In this document: positions 16,518-25,272 of the stretch, piece after piece
Layout: each line of letters begins with the position of its first letter
Numbering within the stretch: the first letter of the stretch is position 1
Assembly: GCA_963768765.1 (NCBI GenBank)
Contig: CAVYJK010000032.1
Location: 62,001 to 126,000, forward strand
DNA length: 64,000 bases
Origin: DASWLF01 sp963768765
GTDB lineage: Bacteria > Desulfobacterota > Desulfobaccia > Desulfobaccales > 0-14-0-80-60-11
Direction of reading: 5' to 3'
Program-made: the position numbers and the translations under genes
The notes under the pieces: generated by a model
What the model was told of the DNA's origin: nothing
Databases searched by the model: none
What the model saw: the letters and a program-made list of their open reading frames with translations, nothing else

Positions 16518-17435
16518 ATGGATAACGACACTACTCCGGCCAAAGCCTCTAAGCGGCATCCCTTGCTGAGCGGCTGCCTCATCACCCTCGCGGTGGTGGT
16601 CCTCTTCCTGGTCGCCACCGTCATCGCGGTTTCCCTCATCGGCAAAGGCTTCATTTTTGCCGGGGAGCGGGTGGGGGTGGTGGAAGTCAAGGGCCTCATC
16701 ACCGATTCCCGGGCCGTCTTGAAGCAACTGGACCGCTACAGTCGGGACCCCGGTATCAAGGCCATCGTGGTGCGCATCAATTCCCCGGGAGGCGCGGTGG
16801 GCCCTTCCCAGGAAATCCTGCGGGAGATTGAAAAGGTCCGCAAAAAGAAAAAGGTGGTGGCCTCCTTGGGCACCCTGGCGGCCTCGGGGGGCTATTACAT
16901 CGCCTGCGGCGCCGACCTCATCATGGCCAACCGGGGCACCGCCACCGGCAGCATCGGGGTCATCATGCAGTTTACCAACGTGGCGGCCCTGACCAAGAAG
17001 CTCGGCCTGGATTTCTTCAACCTGAAGGCCGGGCGCTACAAAGACGTGGGCACCCCCTTCCGCCCCATGACCAAGGAAGAGCAGGCCTACATGCAGGGCT
17101 TGATCGACAACATTTACCAGCAGTTCTTAAGGGATGTGTCCCGCAACCGCAAGATTCCCCTGGAGAAGCTGCGCACCATCGCGGAAGGCAAGATCTACAC
17201 CGGCGAGGAGGCCCAGGCGGTGGGGTTGGTGGATGAGTTCGGCAACCTGCCGGACGCCATCGAACGGGCCGGCCGTCTGGGCGGCATCAAGGGCCGGGTG
17301 GAGGCCGTCTATCCCGAAAAAGAGGGCTTCTCCCTGCTGCGCCTCATCCTGGGCCAGGACACCGAAGAGAGCCTGAGCAGCAGTCTCACCCTCCCCTACC
17401 CCGAACCGGCGTTTCTGCCGGCGTGGTTCCGGTAA
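16518..17435 (+). CDS. sppA: Signal peptide peptidase SppA (short form)
   Basis: 305 aa, inner-membrane serine protease that degrades cleaved signal peptides. One N-terminal TM helix (residues ~17-42), then the S49 peptidase core: VVRINSPGGAVGPSQEI, catalytic Ser123 in LAASGGYYIACGAD, TGSIGVIMQ and the general-base Lys175 in GRYKDVGTPFRPM. Only one catalytic domain, as in Bacillus-type SppA, not the duplicated E. coli form. It lies 86 bases after rpsA on the same strand, an arrangement common in Desulfobacterota. Confidence 0.93.
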   Translation: MDNDTTPAKASKRHPLLSGCLITLAVVVLFLVATVIAVSLIGKGFIFAGERVGVVEVKGLITDSRAVLKQLDRYSRDPGIKAIVVRINSPGGAVGPSQEILREIEKVRKKKKVVASLGTLAASGGYYIACGADLIMANRGTATGSIGVIMQFTNVAALTKKLGLDFFNLKAGRYKDVGTPFRPMTKEEQAYMQGLIDNIYQQFLRDVSRNRKIPLEKLRTIAEGKIYTGEEAQAVGLVDEFGNLPDAIERAGRLGGIKGRVEAVYPEKEGFSLLRLILGQDTEESLSSSLTLPYPEPAFLPAWFR

Positions 17436-17438
17436 AAA

Positions 17439-17470
17439 GCTTCACCACGGAGACACAGAGAACACCAAGA
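17439..17470. repeat. Dispersed ACCACGGAGACACAGAG repeat
   Basis: Copy of the same short family as at 6,873-6,945, immediately after the sppA stop. A reverse-sense copy follows at 17,757-17,787 just before the tsaC/yciO-like gene. Confidence 0.6.
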
Positions 17471-17484
17471 AATATAATAATAAG

Positions 17485-17519
17485 AAAAGACCCGGCGCTC
17501 TGGCGCCGAGTCTTTTTTG
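17485..17519 (+). terminator. Rho-independent terminator after sppA
   Basis: Stem AAGAC-CGGCGC / GCGCCG-GTCTT around a 3-4 base loop with one bulge, followed by TTTTTT and preceded by AAAA, so it could work in both directions. It closes the hisC-cmk-rpsA-sppA transcript. Confidence 0.75.
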
Positions 17520-17720
17520 CTTGGTGCCTTCGGTTTGCCGTTTAACCGTCCAAGCTTTTCGCCCGTAGGGGCACGGCGTGCCGTGCCCTTAGCGATTTAT
17601 CTAAGAGATTACCACGCCTTAGAAAAATATTTTTGTTCTCATTATCTTGTGGGTAAGGTGCTTTTAATGACGCCGCAAAGACTACCTACGGGATGTTGAA
17701 AAAATCCTGATTGCGGGCAT

Positions 17721-17757
17721 GAGCCTTGGTGGCCAGCCACCAAGGCTCAATTTTTTT
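17721..17757 (+). terminator. Hairpin with T-tract between convergent genes
   Basis: Perfect 13-base arms GAGCCTTGGTGGC / GCCACCAAGGCTC followed by AATTTTTTT. Lies between sppA (plus) and the minus-strand yciO-like gene. On plus strand it is a second terminator for the rpsA-sppA transcript; it may also derive from a palindromic repeat. Confidence 0.65.
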
Positions 17758-17795
17758 CTTAGTGTCCTCTGTGCCTCTGTGGTTAAACAACCGTC

Positions 17796-18404
17796 TCAAG
17801 CGAAGAGGGCCACCGAGCCCTTGCCTTCCCGGATGACCTCCGGCACGTCGTCGATCAGGGAAATGATGCTGGATGGGGCCGGCAGGATGAGGCCCCCGTC
17901 GATGACCAGGGCCAGGTGGGGTTTAAATTTTTCCTCAATCTCGTAGGGGTCGCTCTCCACCGGGGAATCGGGCAGCGAGGCGCTGGTGCTGATGATGGGA
18001 TGCTCCAGGAGCCTCACCAGTCCCAGGGCGATGGGGTGGTCCGGCACCCGGATGCCCACCGTGCGCCGCTTGGTCTGGAGGATCTTGGGCACCTGGCGGG
18101 AGGCCTCCAGGACAAAGGTGTAGGGGCCCGGCAGCAGCCGCTTCATGACCTTGTAGGCGTAGTTGCCCACCAGGGCGTATTCGCTGATGTTCTTCAGGTC
18201 CTGGCAGATGAAGCTGAAGGGTTTCCCCAGGGGCCGCCGCTTGAGCTGGTAGATCCTGGCGATGCCCCGGGTGTTGTAAAGGTCGCAGCCGATGGCGTAG
18301 CAGGTGTCGGTGGGATAAGCGATGAGGCCGCCGCCGAGCAGCACCTCCACGGCCTGGCGCAGCAGGCGCTCCTGGGGGTTTTCGTTGTTGATTTTTAAAA
18401 TCAT
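17796..18404 (-). CDS. YrdC/Sua5-family protein, YciO type
   Basis: 202 aa. Sua5/YrdC/YciO fold: VEVLLGGGLIAYPTDTCYAI, IYQLKRRPLGKPFSFICQDL, LLPGPYTFVLEAS, RTVGIRVPDHPIALGLV, PIISTSASLP and IDDVPEVIREGKG. The family includes L-threonylcarbamoyladenylate synthase (TsaC/Sua5), which makes the intermediate for tRNA t6A. Sequence and length look closer to E. coli YciO (DNPQQRL-like opening, PxSTSxxLP) than to TsaC, and YciO activity in t6A formation is weak or uncertain. No other t6A gene is nearby. Flanked on both sides by copies of the ACCACAGAG repeat. Confidence 0.85.
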   Translation of the reverse strand: MILKINNENPQERLLRQAVEVLLGGGLIAYPTDTCYAIGCDLYNTRGIARIYQLKRRPLGKPFSFICQDLKNISEYALVGNYAYKVMKRLLPGPYTFVLEASRQVPKILQTKRRTVGIRVPDHPIALGLVRLLEHPIISTSASLPDSPVESDPYEIEEKFKPHLALVIDGGLILPAPSSIISLIDDVPEVIREGKGSVALFA

Positions 18405-18418
18405 GGGTACCTTTCTTT

Positions 18419-18485
18419 TTTAACCACGGAGAACAGAGGGCACAGAGAAGTTTTTTGTCCCTGTCTCTGTGCCTCTGCGGTGATT
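18419..18485. repeat. ACCACGGAGAACAGAG repeat, inverted pair
   Basis: Two oppositely oriented copies (TTAACCACGGAGAACAGAGGGCACAGAG and CTGTCTCTGTGCCTCTGCGGTGA) fill the 80-base gap between the M23 peptidase stop and the yciO-like start, so they can fold as one hairpin. Confidence 0.6.
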
Positions 18486-19941
18486 ACTGGCGCTTTTTGC
18501 TTTTCTTGGGTTTTGCCTTTGCCGGCTTCTTTTTGGCTTTGCCCTTCTTGGGGGTTTCGGCCGCGGCGGCCGCGGCGGGCGTCGGCGCCCCGGCCTGGGC
18601 CCAGACCTTTTCCACCTGGTCCTTGAGCCAATGGGGGTCCCACCACTCCAAGGGGTCCACAAATTCCCCCTGGAGGAGCATGGAGAAGTGGAGGTGGTCG
18701 CCGCCGGCCAGGCCGGTGGCGCCGGTTTTCCCCAGGGTGGCGCCTTTCTCCACCCGGTCCCCCACCTTCACGTCCAGCTGGCTCATGTGGCTGTAGCTGG
18801 AAAAAACTCCCAGGCCATGGTCCAGGATCACCGTCTGGCCGTAAATGCCCAGGGGCTCCGCCAGGACCACCACGCCGTGGTTGCCGGCCTTAACCGGGCT
18901 GTGCACCAGGGAAGCCAGGTCCTCGCCCAGGTGCACCTGCTGATCCACGGCCTTGCCCTGGTATAAATAGGTGCGCCGGTCCCCGAAGCGGGCCATGGGT
19001 TTTCCCAGAAAACGCGTGAAGGCCCCGGACCACAAGGGCTGGGGGTTGCTCTGGGAGCAGGCCTGCCGGAATTTCTCGTGGTTCTTGCGCCTGAGGTCCC
19101 GGTTGACCTCCAGGTAGGCGGCCAGGAGGTCTCCGGGATTGGCCACCGGAAAACTGGCGGCCACCTTGCGCAGGAATCCGTCGGAGAGGTCCATCTTATC
19201 GTGACGCCACTTCCGGGGCTTCACCTTCAGGGTCACCGCCTGCTTCACTTCGGTGCCCAAAGAGGGCCGGGCCGCCAGTTCCACCTGGGTGGGGCCCGAG
19301 ACTTCCTGGGGCACCGGGAACAGGACCACGTAATCGTTCTGGGGGCCCTTGGGGTTGGGGTATCCCAAATAGAGGCGCCCGCCGGTGAGCACCCCCGACT
19401 CCTTGACGGGCTTGTTGAGGCGGTAGCAAATGACCCCGGTGCCGCCGGCATGGAGCAGGTGGCTTACCGACTGGAAGGCAATGGTAATGGGGACCAGGTC
19501 GATGGTCACTTCCCGGCTCCAGGTACTGGTGCGGCCTTGAAACAGGTTGCGCCAGGACCGGTCCTGGACTTTGACGGTGAGGGTGGCCTTGCCATCCTCG
19601 AAGCCCAGGGCCTTGGGCTCCAGGGTGAAGGGCAGTTCCACCTTCTCGCCCGGGGCCCCTCCCGGGGGAAACTTCCGGTCCAGCACCACCTTTTCCTGGT
19701 TCCTCTGGGTAAAGGTGATCTTGACCTCCTTGAGGCCGCTGCCTTCGTCGCCGGCCTCCACCTTCAGGGCCGTTTTGGCCCCCACCACCTCCACCGGGGT
19801 CTTGAGGCTGACCCAGGGGTCGTCGAAGTCCAGGCGACCCACCGCAAACCACACCAGGCAGGCCACCAACCCCAGGCCCAATACCCCCAAGAGCAGGCAC
19901 CCGCCCTTCCCCTGCCAACCGGGTTTCTTGATCAAACGCAT
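18484..19941 (-). CDS. M23 family metallopeptidase (LytM/NlpD type), membrane-anchored
   Basis: 485 aa from ATG 19,941; the longer frame to 19,998 precedes the natural MRLIKK start of the TM anchor. One TM (residues ~13-35), then about 300 residues of extracytoplasmic beta-rich sequence, then a LytM domain with zinc ligands HLGEDLASL (HxxxD) and DHLHFSM (HxH), plus YSHMSQLDVKVGDRVEKG. The C-terminus is an Ala/Lys-rich tail (TPKKGKAKKKPAKAKPKK). Catalytic ligands are intact, so it likely cleaves peptidoglycan cross-links rather than only activating amidases. Divergent from copA (126-base gap). Confidence 0.88.
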   Translation of the reverse strand: MRLIKKPGWQGKGGCLLLGVLGLGLVACLVWFAVGRLDFDDPWVSLKTPVEVVGAKTALKVEAGDEGSGLKEVKITFTQRNQEKVVLDRKFPPGGAPGEKVELPFTLEPKALGFEDGKATLTVKVQDRSWRNLFQGRTSTWSREVTIDLVPITIAFQSVSHLLHAGGTGVICYRLNKPVKESGVLTGGRLYLGYPNPKGPQNDYVVLFPVPQEVSGPTQVELAARPSLGTEVKQAVTLKVKPRKWRHDKMDLSDGFLRKVAASFPVANPGDLLAAYLEVNRDLRRKNHEKFRQACSQSNPQPLWSGAFTRFLGKPMARFGDRRTYLYQGKAVDQQVHLGEDLASLVHSPVKAGNHGVVVLAEPLGIYGQTVILDHGLGVFSSYSHMSQLDVKVGDRVEKGATLGKTGATGLAGGDHLHFSMLLQGEFVDPLEWWDPHWLKDQVEKVWAQAGAPTPAAAAAAETPKKGKAKKKPAKAKPKKSKKRQ

Positions 19942-20067
19942 GCGAGGTATAGTATCAGCAATCGAGGCCCGGAGCAAGGTGAACCAGGAATGGACCACCG
20001 GCCTGGAACTTGCCTTTCCGCCCCGGCAGAGTTATTTTTATGGTCAGTTCGAAAAGTCAAGGTGCTT

Positions 20068-22302
20068 ATGGCTGTTGCCGCCAAAACCGAAGAAGTGACC
20101 CTGACCCTGGGCGGCCTGCACTGCGCCGCCTGCGTGGCCCGGGTGGAGCGGGCCCTTACCGCCGCGCCCGGGGTGGAGCTGGCCCTGGTGAACCTGGCCA
20201 CCCGCCGGGCCCGGGTTAGATATAACCCCCGCCTCACCAACCTGACGGTCCTTAAAGAGGTGGTGACGGCCGCGGGCTACCAAGTGGAGGACGCGGCCCG
20301 GGAGCAGCTACCGCCCCTTTCTCCCGAATCAGAGGTGCGGGAGTTCCGGAACCGGTTCCTGGTGGCCCTGGCGTTAAGCCTGCCGGTGTGGGCCTTCATG
20401 ATTCCCCCGGTGGCGACCCGCCTGGGATTAAGCCACCGAGCCATGGCGTTCATCCTGCTGGGACTCTCCACCCCGGTGATGTTCTACTCCGGGGCGTCCT
20501 TCTTTGCCGGGGCCGTCAACGCCGCCCGGCATCTGGCCACCAACATGGACACCCTGGTGGCCCTGGGGACCTCCGCGGCCTACTTCTACTCCGCCTGGGT
20601 CACTTTTTTCCCGGAGACGGTGGCCGCCCATGGGCACGAGCCTGCGGTCTACTACGACACCGCGGTGATGATCATCACCTTCATCCTGCTGGGGCGCTAC
20701 CTGGAGGCCCGCAGCCGGGGCCGGGCCTCGGAGGCCATCCGCCGCCTCTTCGCCCTGGCCCCCCCCATCGCCCGGGTGCGCCGGGACGGCCAGGAACTGG
20801 AACTACCCCTGGAGCAGGTGGCCCCCGGCGACCTGGTGGCGGTGCGCCCCGGGGAGAAGATCCCGGTGGACGGCGTGGTGGTGGAGGGGACCTCCAGCGT
20901 GGATGAGTCCATGCTCACGGGCGAGAGCTTCCCCGTGGCCAAGGAGCCCGGCGCCGAGGTCTGGGGCGCCACCTTGAACCAACGGGGCTTTCTGGTCTTC
21001 CAGGCCACCCGGGTGGGGGAGCAGATGGTGCTCTCCCAGATCATCCGCCTGGTGGAGGAGGCCCAGACCAGCAAGGCCCCCATCGAGCGCTTGGTGGACC
21101 GGGTGGCCGGCATCTTCGTGCCGGTGGTCATGACCCTGGCCGCCCTCACCTTTCTGGCCTGGCTCCATTGGGGGCCGCCGCCGACCCTGGCTCCCGCCCT
21201 CATCAGCATGGTGGCGGTGCTCATCATCGCCTGCCCCTGCGCCATGGGCCTGGCCACCCCCACCGCGGTCATGGTGGGTTCGGGCCGGGGGGCCGAGCTG
21301 GGCATCCTGATGCGGGGCGGCGAGCCCCTGGAGCGGGCCTACAAACTCACCACCGTGGTCTTTGACAAGACCGGCACCCTCACCCGGGGGACCCCTCAGG
21401 TGACGGACCTCCACGCCTGGGAGGGCTGGAGCGCCGAGGAGGTTTTGAGCTGGGCCGCGGCCCTGGAAGAGAAATCCGAGCACCCCCTGGCGGAGGCCGT
21501 CACCCACGCGGCGGCGCTTAAAGACCTGGACCGGCCCCAGGTGGAAGACTTCCAGGCGACCCCGGGCCTGGGGGTCCAGGGCCGTATCCAGGACCAGGAA
21601 GTTTTGCTGGGGAACCTGGCCTTCCTGACCCGGAAGGGCGTTTCCTCCCAACACCTCACCTACCACCAGGACCATCTGTCCCAGGAAGGCAAAACCGCCA
21701 TCTTTCTGGCGGTGGCAGGCCAACCCGTGGGCGTCATTGCCGCGGCCGATACCCTGAAGCCCAAAGCCGCCCAAACGGTTGCCGCCCTTAAACAGATGGG
21801 GCTGAAAATCCTGCTCCTCTCCGGCGACAACCGCCGCAGCGCGGCCGCGGTGGCCAAAAGCATCGGCATTGCGGAGGTGCTGGCCGAGGTCCTGCCCGGG
21901 GATAAAGTGAAAAAGGTGGCGGAGCTACAGGCCGCGGGCGAAGTGGTGGCCATGGTGGGCGACGGCATCAACGACGCCCCGGCCCTGGCCCAGGCCGACG
22001 TGGGCATCGCCCTGGGCACCGGGGCCGACGTGGCCCTGGAGGCCGCGGACCTGACCCTCATCCGGGACGACCTGACCCTGATACCGGCGGCCATTCTTCT
22101 GGCCCGGCAGATGATGCGCATCATCCGCCAGAACCTCTTCTGGGCCTTCTGCTATAACGTGGTGGCGATTCCGGTGGCCGCGGGCGCCTTCTACCCCGTG
22201 TGGGGCTGGACCCTGAACCCGGCCCTGGCCGCCGTCGCCATGGCCATGAGCTCCGTCTCCGTGGTCACCAACTCCCTGCGCCTGCGGCGCTTTAAGGCGT
22301 AA
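20068..22302 (+). CDS. copA: Copper-translocating P-type ATPase
   Basis: 744 aa from ATG 20,068; the open frame continues far upstream under the M23 gene but is not family-like there. One N-terminal heavy-metal domain with GLHCAACVARVERAL (residues ~11-26), eight TM segments, actuator TGESFPVAK, ion-binding C389-P-C391 in IACPCAMGLATP, phosphorylated Asp433 in VVFDKTGTLT, the SEHPLAEAV His-Pro locus and hinge GDGINDAP (from ~631). The CPC motif together with NxxxYNxxAIP and MxxSS (CYNVVAIPVAAG; AMAMSSVSVV) indicates Cu(I) export. No copper chaperone or regulator is adjacent. Confidence 0.93.
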   Translation: MAVAAKTEEVTLTLGGLHCAACVARVERALTAAPGVELALVNLATRRARVRYNPRLTNLTVLKEVVTAAGYQVEDAAREQLPPLSPESEVREFRNRFLVALALSLPVWAFMIPPVATRLGLSHRAMAFILLGLSTPVMFYSGASFFAGAVNAARHLATNMDTLVALGTSAAYFYSAWVTFFPETVAAHGHEPAVYYDTAVMIITFILLGRYLEARSRGRASEAIRRLFALAPPIARVRRDGQELELPLEQVAPGDLVAVRPGEKIPVDGVVVEGTSSVDESMLTGESFPVAKEPGAEVWGATLNQRGFLVFQATRVGEQMVLSQIIRLVEEAQTSKAPIERLVDRVAGIFVPVVMTLAALTFLAWLHWGPPPTLAPALISMVAVLIIACPCAMGLATPTAVMVGSGRGAELGILMRGGEPLERAYKLTTVVFDKTGTLTRGTPQVTDLHAWEGWSAEEVLSWAAALEEKSEHPLAEAVTHAAALKDLDRPQVEDFQATPGLGVQGRIQDQEVLLGNLAFLTRKGVSSQHLTYHQDHLSQEGKTAIFLAVAGQPVGVIAAADTLKPKAAQTVAALKQMGLKILLLSGDNRRSAAAVAKSIGIAEVLAEVLPGDKVKKVAELQAAGEVVAMVGDGINDAPALAQADVGIALGTGADVALEAADLTLIRDDLTLIPAAILLARQMMRIIRQNLFWAFCYNVVAIPVAAGAFYPVWGWTLNPALAAVAMAMSSVSVVTNSLRLRRFKA

Positions 22303-22487
22303 ATGATTTGGGGGAGGGGGCTAAGGGCAGCAAGCCCTTACCCCCTCCCCCAAGCCCCCACCCCCAATCCCTTATGTGATGAAAAAAGGGGCGACCCAAC
22401 GGGTCGCCCCTACTTATGCGGGTTGGGAGAGGGGTTTGGGGGAGGGCAGGGACAAGGTCCCTGGCCCTCCCCCAAGAACTCATATCA
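22303..22487. repeat. Compound repeat element between convergent copA and glgA
   Basis: About 185 bases: a GGGGGAGGGGGCTAAGGGC ... CCCCCTCCCCCAAGCCCCCA arm, an internal palindrome GGGGCGACCC AAC GGGTCGCCCC, and a second arm CGGGTTGGGAGAGGGGTTTGGG...CCCTCCCCCAAG. The same arrangement with a different internal palindrome occurs at 45,065-45,275, and half versions at 35,205-35,320 and 53,399-53,520. It looks like a MITE-like or modular non-coding element. Confidence 0.65.
22382..22411 (-). terminator. Terminator of glgA inside the repeat element
   Basis: On the minus strand: AGGGGCGACCC / GGGTCGCCCCT perfect 11-bp stem, 3-base loop, then TTTTTT. It is about 70 bases past the glgA stop and is the centre of the repeat element. 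Confidence 0.75.
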
Positions 22488-23937
22488 AGCGGTTGTACAG
22501 GTCCAGGTAGGCCCGGGCCGACACCTTCCAGGAGAAGTCCTGGGCCATGGCGTTCTGCATGATCTTGGGCCACAGCTTCTGGTTCTCGTAGTCCGCCAGG
22601 GCGGTGTGGAGGGCCTTCAGAAAGGCTTCGGGGGAGTACTCTTCGAACAGAAACCCGGTGCCCTTGCCGGTCTTGGGGTTCACCGGGGTGATGGTGTCCA
22701 CCAAGCCGCCGGTGGCCCGGCCCACGGGGATGGTGCCGTACTTCATGGAGTAGATCTGGTTGAGGCCGCAGGGCTCGTAGCGGGAGGGCATGAGGAACAT
22801 GTCGGCCCCGGCTTCGATGAGATGGGCCAGTTGGTTGTTGAAGGCGATCTTCACTCCCAGCTTGCCCGGGTACTTGGGGGCTTCTTTCTCCAGCCAGCGG
22901 TGGTATTTCTCCTCGCCGGTGCCCAGGATGACCACCATGACGTCCCGGGCCATGAGTTGGGGGAGGACCTGGGCCACCAGGTCGAAGCCCTTCTGGTCCG
23001 CCAGGCGCGAGATCATGGCCAGGATGGGGGCCTGGGCCCGGGACCGGTCCAACCCGAAGGCCTCCATGAGGGCCGCCTTGTCCGCCGCCTTGCCCTTCAA
23101 GTCCTTGCGGCTGAAGTGGGCCGGGATCAAGGGGTCCGTTTCCGGGCTCCACTCGGCGTAATCCACCCCGTTTAAGATGCCGGACACCACCGCGGCCCGG
23201 TGGCGCAGCACCCCCTCCAGGCCGTAGCCGAGCTCCGGGGTCTGGATCTCCAGGCTGTAGGTAGGACTCACGGTGTTGATGGCGTCGGCGCAGATGATGC
23301 CGCCCTTAAGCAGGTTGATCTGTCCGTAGTACTCCAGGCCGTCGATGCAGAAGAGCGACCAGTCCAGCCCCAGCAGGTGATACCGGTCCTGGGGAAACAG
23401 ACCCTGGTAGGCCAGGTTGTGAATGGTGAGCAGGCTCTTGGCGCCCGCCAGGACCGGCTCCTCCTGCCAGCGGTTCTTGAGATAGATCGTGGCCAGGGCG
23501 CTTTGCCAGTCATGGCAGTGAATCACGTGGGGGTGGAAGTCCAGGGCCTGGCAGACCGGCAGCACCGCGGCGCTGAAAAAGGCGAAGCGCTCCAGGTTGT
23601 CGAAATAATCCCCCTTGGGGGTGCCGTAAAGCTGGCTCCGCTCGAAAAACTCGTCCCGGGCCACAAAATAGAAAGGGTAATCCGGCGAGGTGGGGGCCAT
23701 GAGATCGAAGGCAAGATTGAGGGGGTAAGGGAGCGGGGCTTCCAGGTCCTCGGCCACTGTTGCGGTGGAGATCTTTCCCTGCTTGAGGGCCCCGTAATAA
23801 GGCATCAGGACCTTGACCTCCACCCCCAGGTCCTTCAGGGCATCAGGCAAGGTGCCCACCACGTCCGCCAGGCCCCCCGTCTTGGCAAAGGGCACCCCTT
23901 CCGAAGCGACGAACAATACCCGCAACTGCTTAGCCAT
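22480..23937 (-). CDS. glgA: Glycogen synthase (ADP-glucose dependent)
   Basis: 485 aa, GT5 family. N-terminal ADP-glucose motif PFAKTGGLADVVGTLPDAL at residues 16-34 and C-terminal GT-B part with RYEPCGLNQIYSMKYGTIPV and ATGGLVDTITPVNPKTGKGT. Extends the alpha-1,4-glucan chain using ADP-glucose made by GlgC. Length as in E. coli GlgA. Stands alone and convergent with copA. Confidence 0.95.
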   Translation of the reverse strand: MAKQLRVLFVASEGVPFAKTGGLADVVGTLPDALKDLGVEVKVLMPYYGALKQGKISTATVAEDLEAPLPYPLNLAFDLMAPTSPDYPFYFVARDEFFERSQLYGTPKGDYFDNLERFAFFSAAVLPVCQALDFHPHVIHCHDWQSALATIYLKNRWQEEPVLAGAKSLLTIHNLAYQGLFPQDRYHLLGLDWSLFCIDGLEYYGQINLLKGGIICADAINTVSPTYSLEIQTPELGYGLEGVLRHRAAVVSGILNGVDYAEWSPETDPLIPAHFSRKDLKGKAADKAALMEAFGLDRSRAQAPILAMISRLADQKGFDLVAQVLPQLMARDVMVVILGTGEEKYHRWLEKEAPKYPGKLGVKIAFNNQLAHLIEAGADMFLMPSRYEPCGLNQIYSMKYGTIPVGRATGGLVDTITPVNPKTGKGTGFLFEEYSPEAFLKALHTALADYENQKLWPKIMQNAMAQDFSWKVSARAYLDLYNRLI

Positions 23938-24036
23938 GGGCGCTCCTTTCTAGGCCAGGGGGCAGGGTGTTAGGGTCTAGGGGTCAGGGATTGAGGCTTC
24001 TAACCCGGTACCCCTGGCCCCTGCCCCTGCACCAAC

Positions 24037-24852
24037 CTAATACTTATAAATCAAATCAATATCCGCGGCGACGAAGCCTTTGTCGCCTTCGGCGAGGGTG
24101 AACTCAAAGATATAGTCCCGGCTGGGAAGGTTCTCCGGGTTGACCCCCGGCGGCAGGTCTTTCTCCATGAAGAACACCGAGGTGTAAGGAGACTCTTCCA
24201 GGCGGGTGTCGGTGATCCAGACCTTGCCGAAGATGTGCATGAACCGGAAAAACCCGTAGGACCGGTCCAGGAAGTACTTGGTGCACACCCCCCGGACCCG
24301 GCTGCCGCTTTCGCCCCAGGGGGGCGCCCCGGCGTAGGGCGGGGTGGTGGGCAGCAGCCCCGGGATCAGGTAACCGGGCACGAAGAGGTCCACTTCCCGG
24401 CGCAGGCGGGCCGAAACGTTGGCAAAGGCCACCAGCTCCACCCGGCAGCCCTTGTTTTGCGCCATGGTGACCACGCTGCAGAAATCGCCGTCACCGGTGA
24501 ACAGGTAGATCAGGTCCAGGCGATCCGACTGGGAAACGATGTCCAGGCCCATTTCCATGTCCAGGTTGGCCTTGCCGTAGGTGCGCCCCGAATCGTCGGT
24601 GTACCACCGGATGGCTTTCTCCACTGCTTTGAAACCTAAATCCCGCAGGGTGAGAATGAAGTTCAGGGTATTTTTGTAATTGGGATCAGAAATGGCCCGC
24701 TCTTCGTCGATGGCCACGTAAGCGTTGAGGCGCATGACTTCGTCGCCGTCCCGGGCGACAAAGCGGCGGATGACTTCGTAGCGCATGCCGTAGCCGCCGT
24801 TGCGCATGATGTTCATGGAATCTACATAAACTCCGACTCTGCGGTTGGACAT
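24037..24852 (-). CDS. NYN-domain protein (LabA/DUF88 type) with C-terminal OB-like part
   Basis: 271 aa from ATG 24,852, where VGVYVDSMNIMRNGG begins the fold; the open frame to 25,068 has no family features. The NYN (PIN-like nuclease) core has acidic residues in VYVDSMN, KANLDMEMGLDIV and FTGDGDFCSVV, consistent with a metal-dependent RNase. The C-terminal ~90 residues (VRGVCTKYFLDRSYGFFRFM and TSVFFMEKDLPPG) resemble a cold-shock-like OB domain that could bind RNA. Target unknown. Confidence 0.75.
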   Translation of the reverse strand: MSNRRVGVYVDSMNIMRNGGYGMRYEVIRRFVARDGDEVMRLNAYVAIDEERAISDPNYKNTLNFILTLRDLGFKAVEKAIRWYTDDSGRTYGKANLDMEMGLDIVSQSDRLDLIYLFTGDGDFCSVVTMAQNKGCRVELVAFANVSARLRREVDLFVPGYLIPGLLPTTPPYAGAPPWGESGSRVRGVCTKYFLDRSYGFFRFMHIFGKVWITDTRLEESPYTSVFFMEKDLPPGVNPENLPSRDYIFEFTLAEGDKGFVAADIDLIYKY

Positions 24853-25272
24853 AATAATCCTGCTCCTTTCACTGCCTAGACTATTATCCTCTGGGATCAT
24901 CGAGTTCTCTTTACCGGGGATGGGGCGGCGGCCTCGACAGCCAGGGCCTACTTCCGGGGCGGAGGCTGCGTCACTAGTTATTCCACTTCCCCGCCAGGCC
25001 GTGCCCCACCAAGGCCTCGAAGGAACAGACCCCCCCTCAAGGCCGGCCGCCTTTACTGCACCGTGCAATTAACCTCGAAAGTTTAGAGAAAAAACCCCCA
25101 AATCGCAAGCTAGTTCATGGGTGGTTTGGGAAAACCCGATTATTTCAGAAACCTCTGTTAAATTGGGATTTCTTCGAGATCTTGCCATCCCTTGAGCCTG
25201 CTTTCTCTCTCAATTATTAAGAACTTGGAGGATTACCTTTACTTAGGATAGAATGCCCGGCAATGAGGGAGG
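24853..25272. other. Intergenic region upstream of the ECF transporter
   Basis: About 420 bases. At 25,095-25,130 CCCAAA...TTTGGG arms can pair, and a further loop follows, but no known riboswitch consensus (preQ1, cobalamin, thiamin, others) could be matched by eye. AT content rises from 25,140 to 25,250, where a promoter is likely. Confidence 0.35.

Noticed and set aside
19078..20067. Upstream extension of the copA frame by 330 codons
   Set aside because: It lies opposite the M23 peptidase gene and has no family similarity; the heavy-metal domain starts just after ATG 20,068.
22292..23152. 286-codon minus-strand frame over the 3' part of glgA
   Set aside because: Frame-shifted shadow of glgA plus translated repeat element; glgA itself is complete in another frame.
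25081..25260. Riboswitch (preQ1 or cobalamin) before the QueT-like gene
   Set aside because: Expected because of the transporter type, but no conserved core could be matched; only a simple hairpin is visible.
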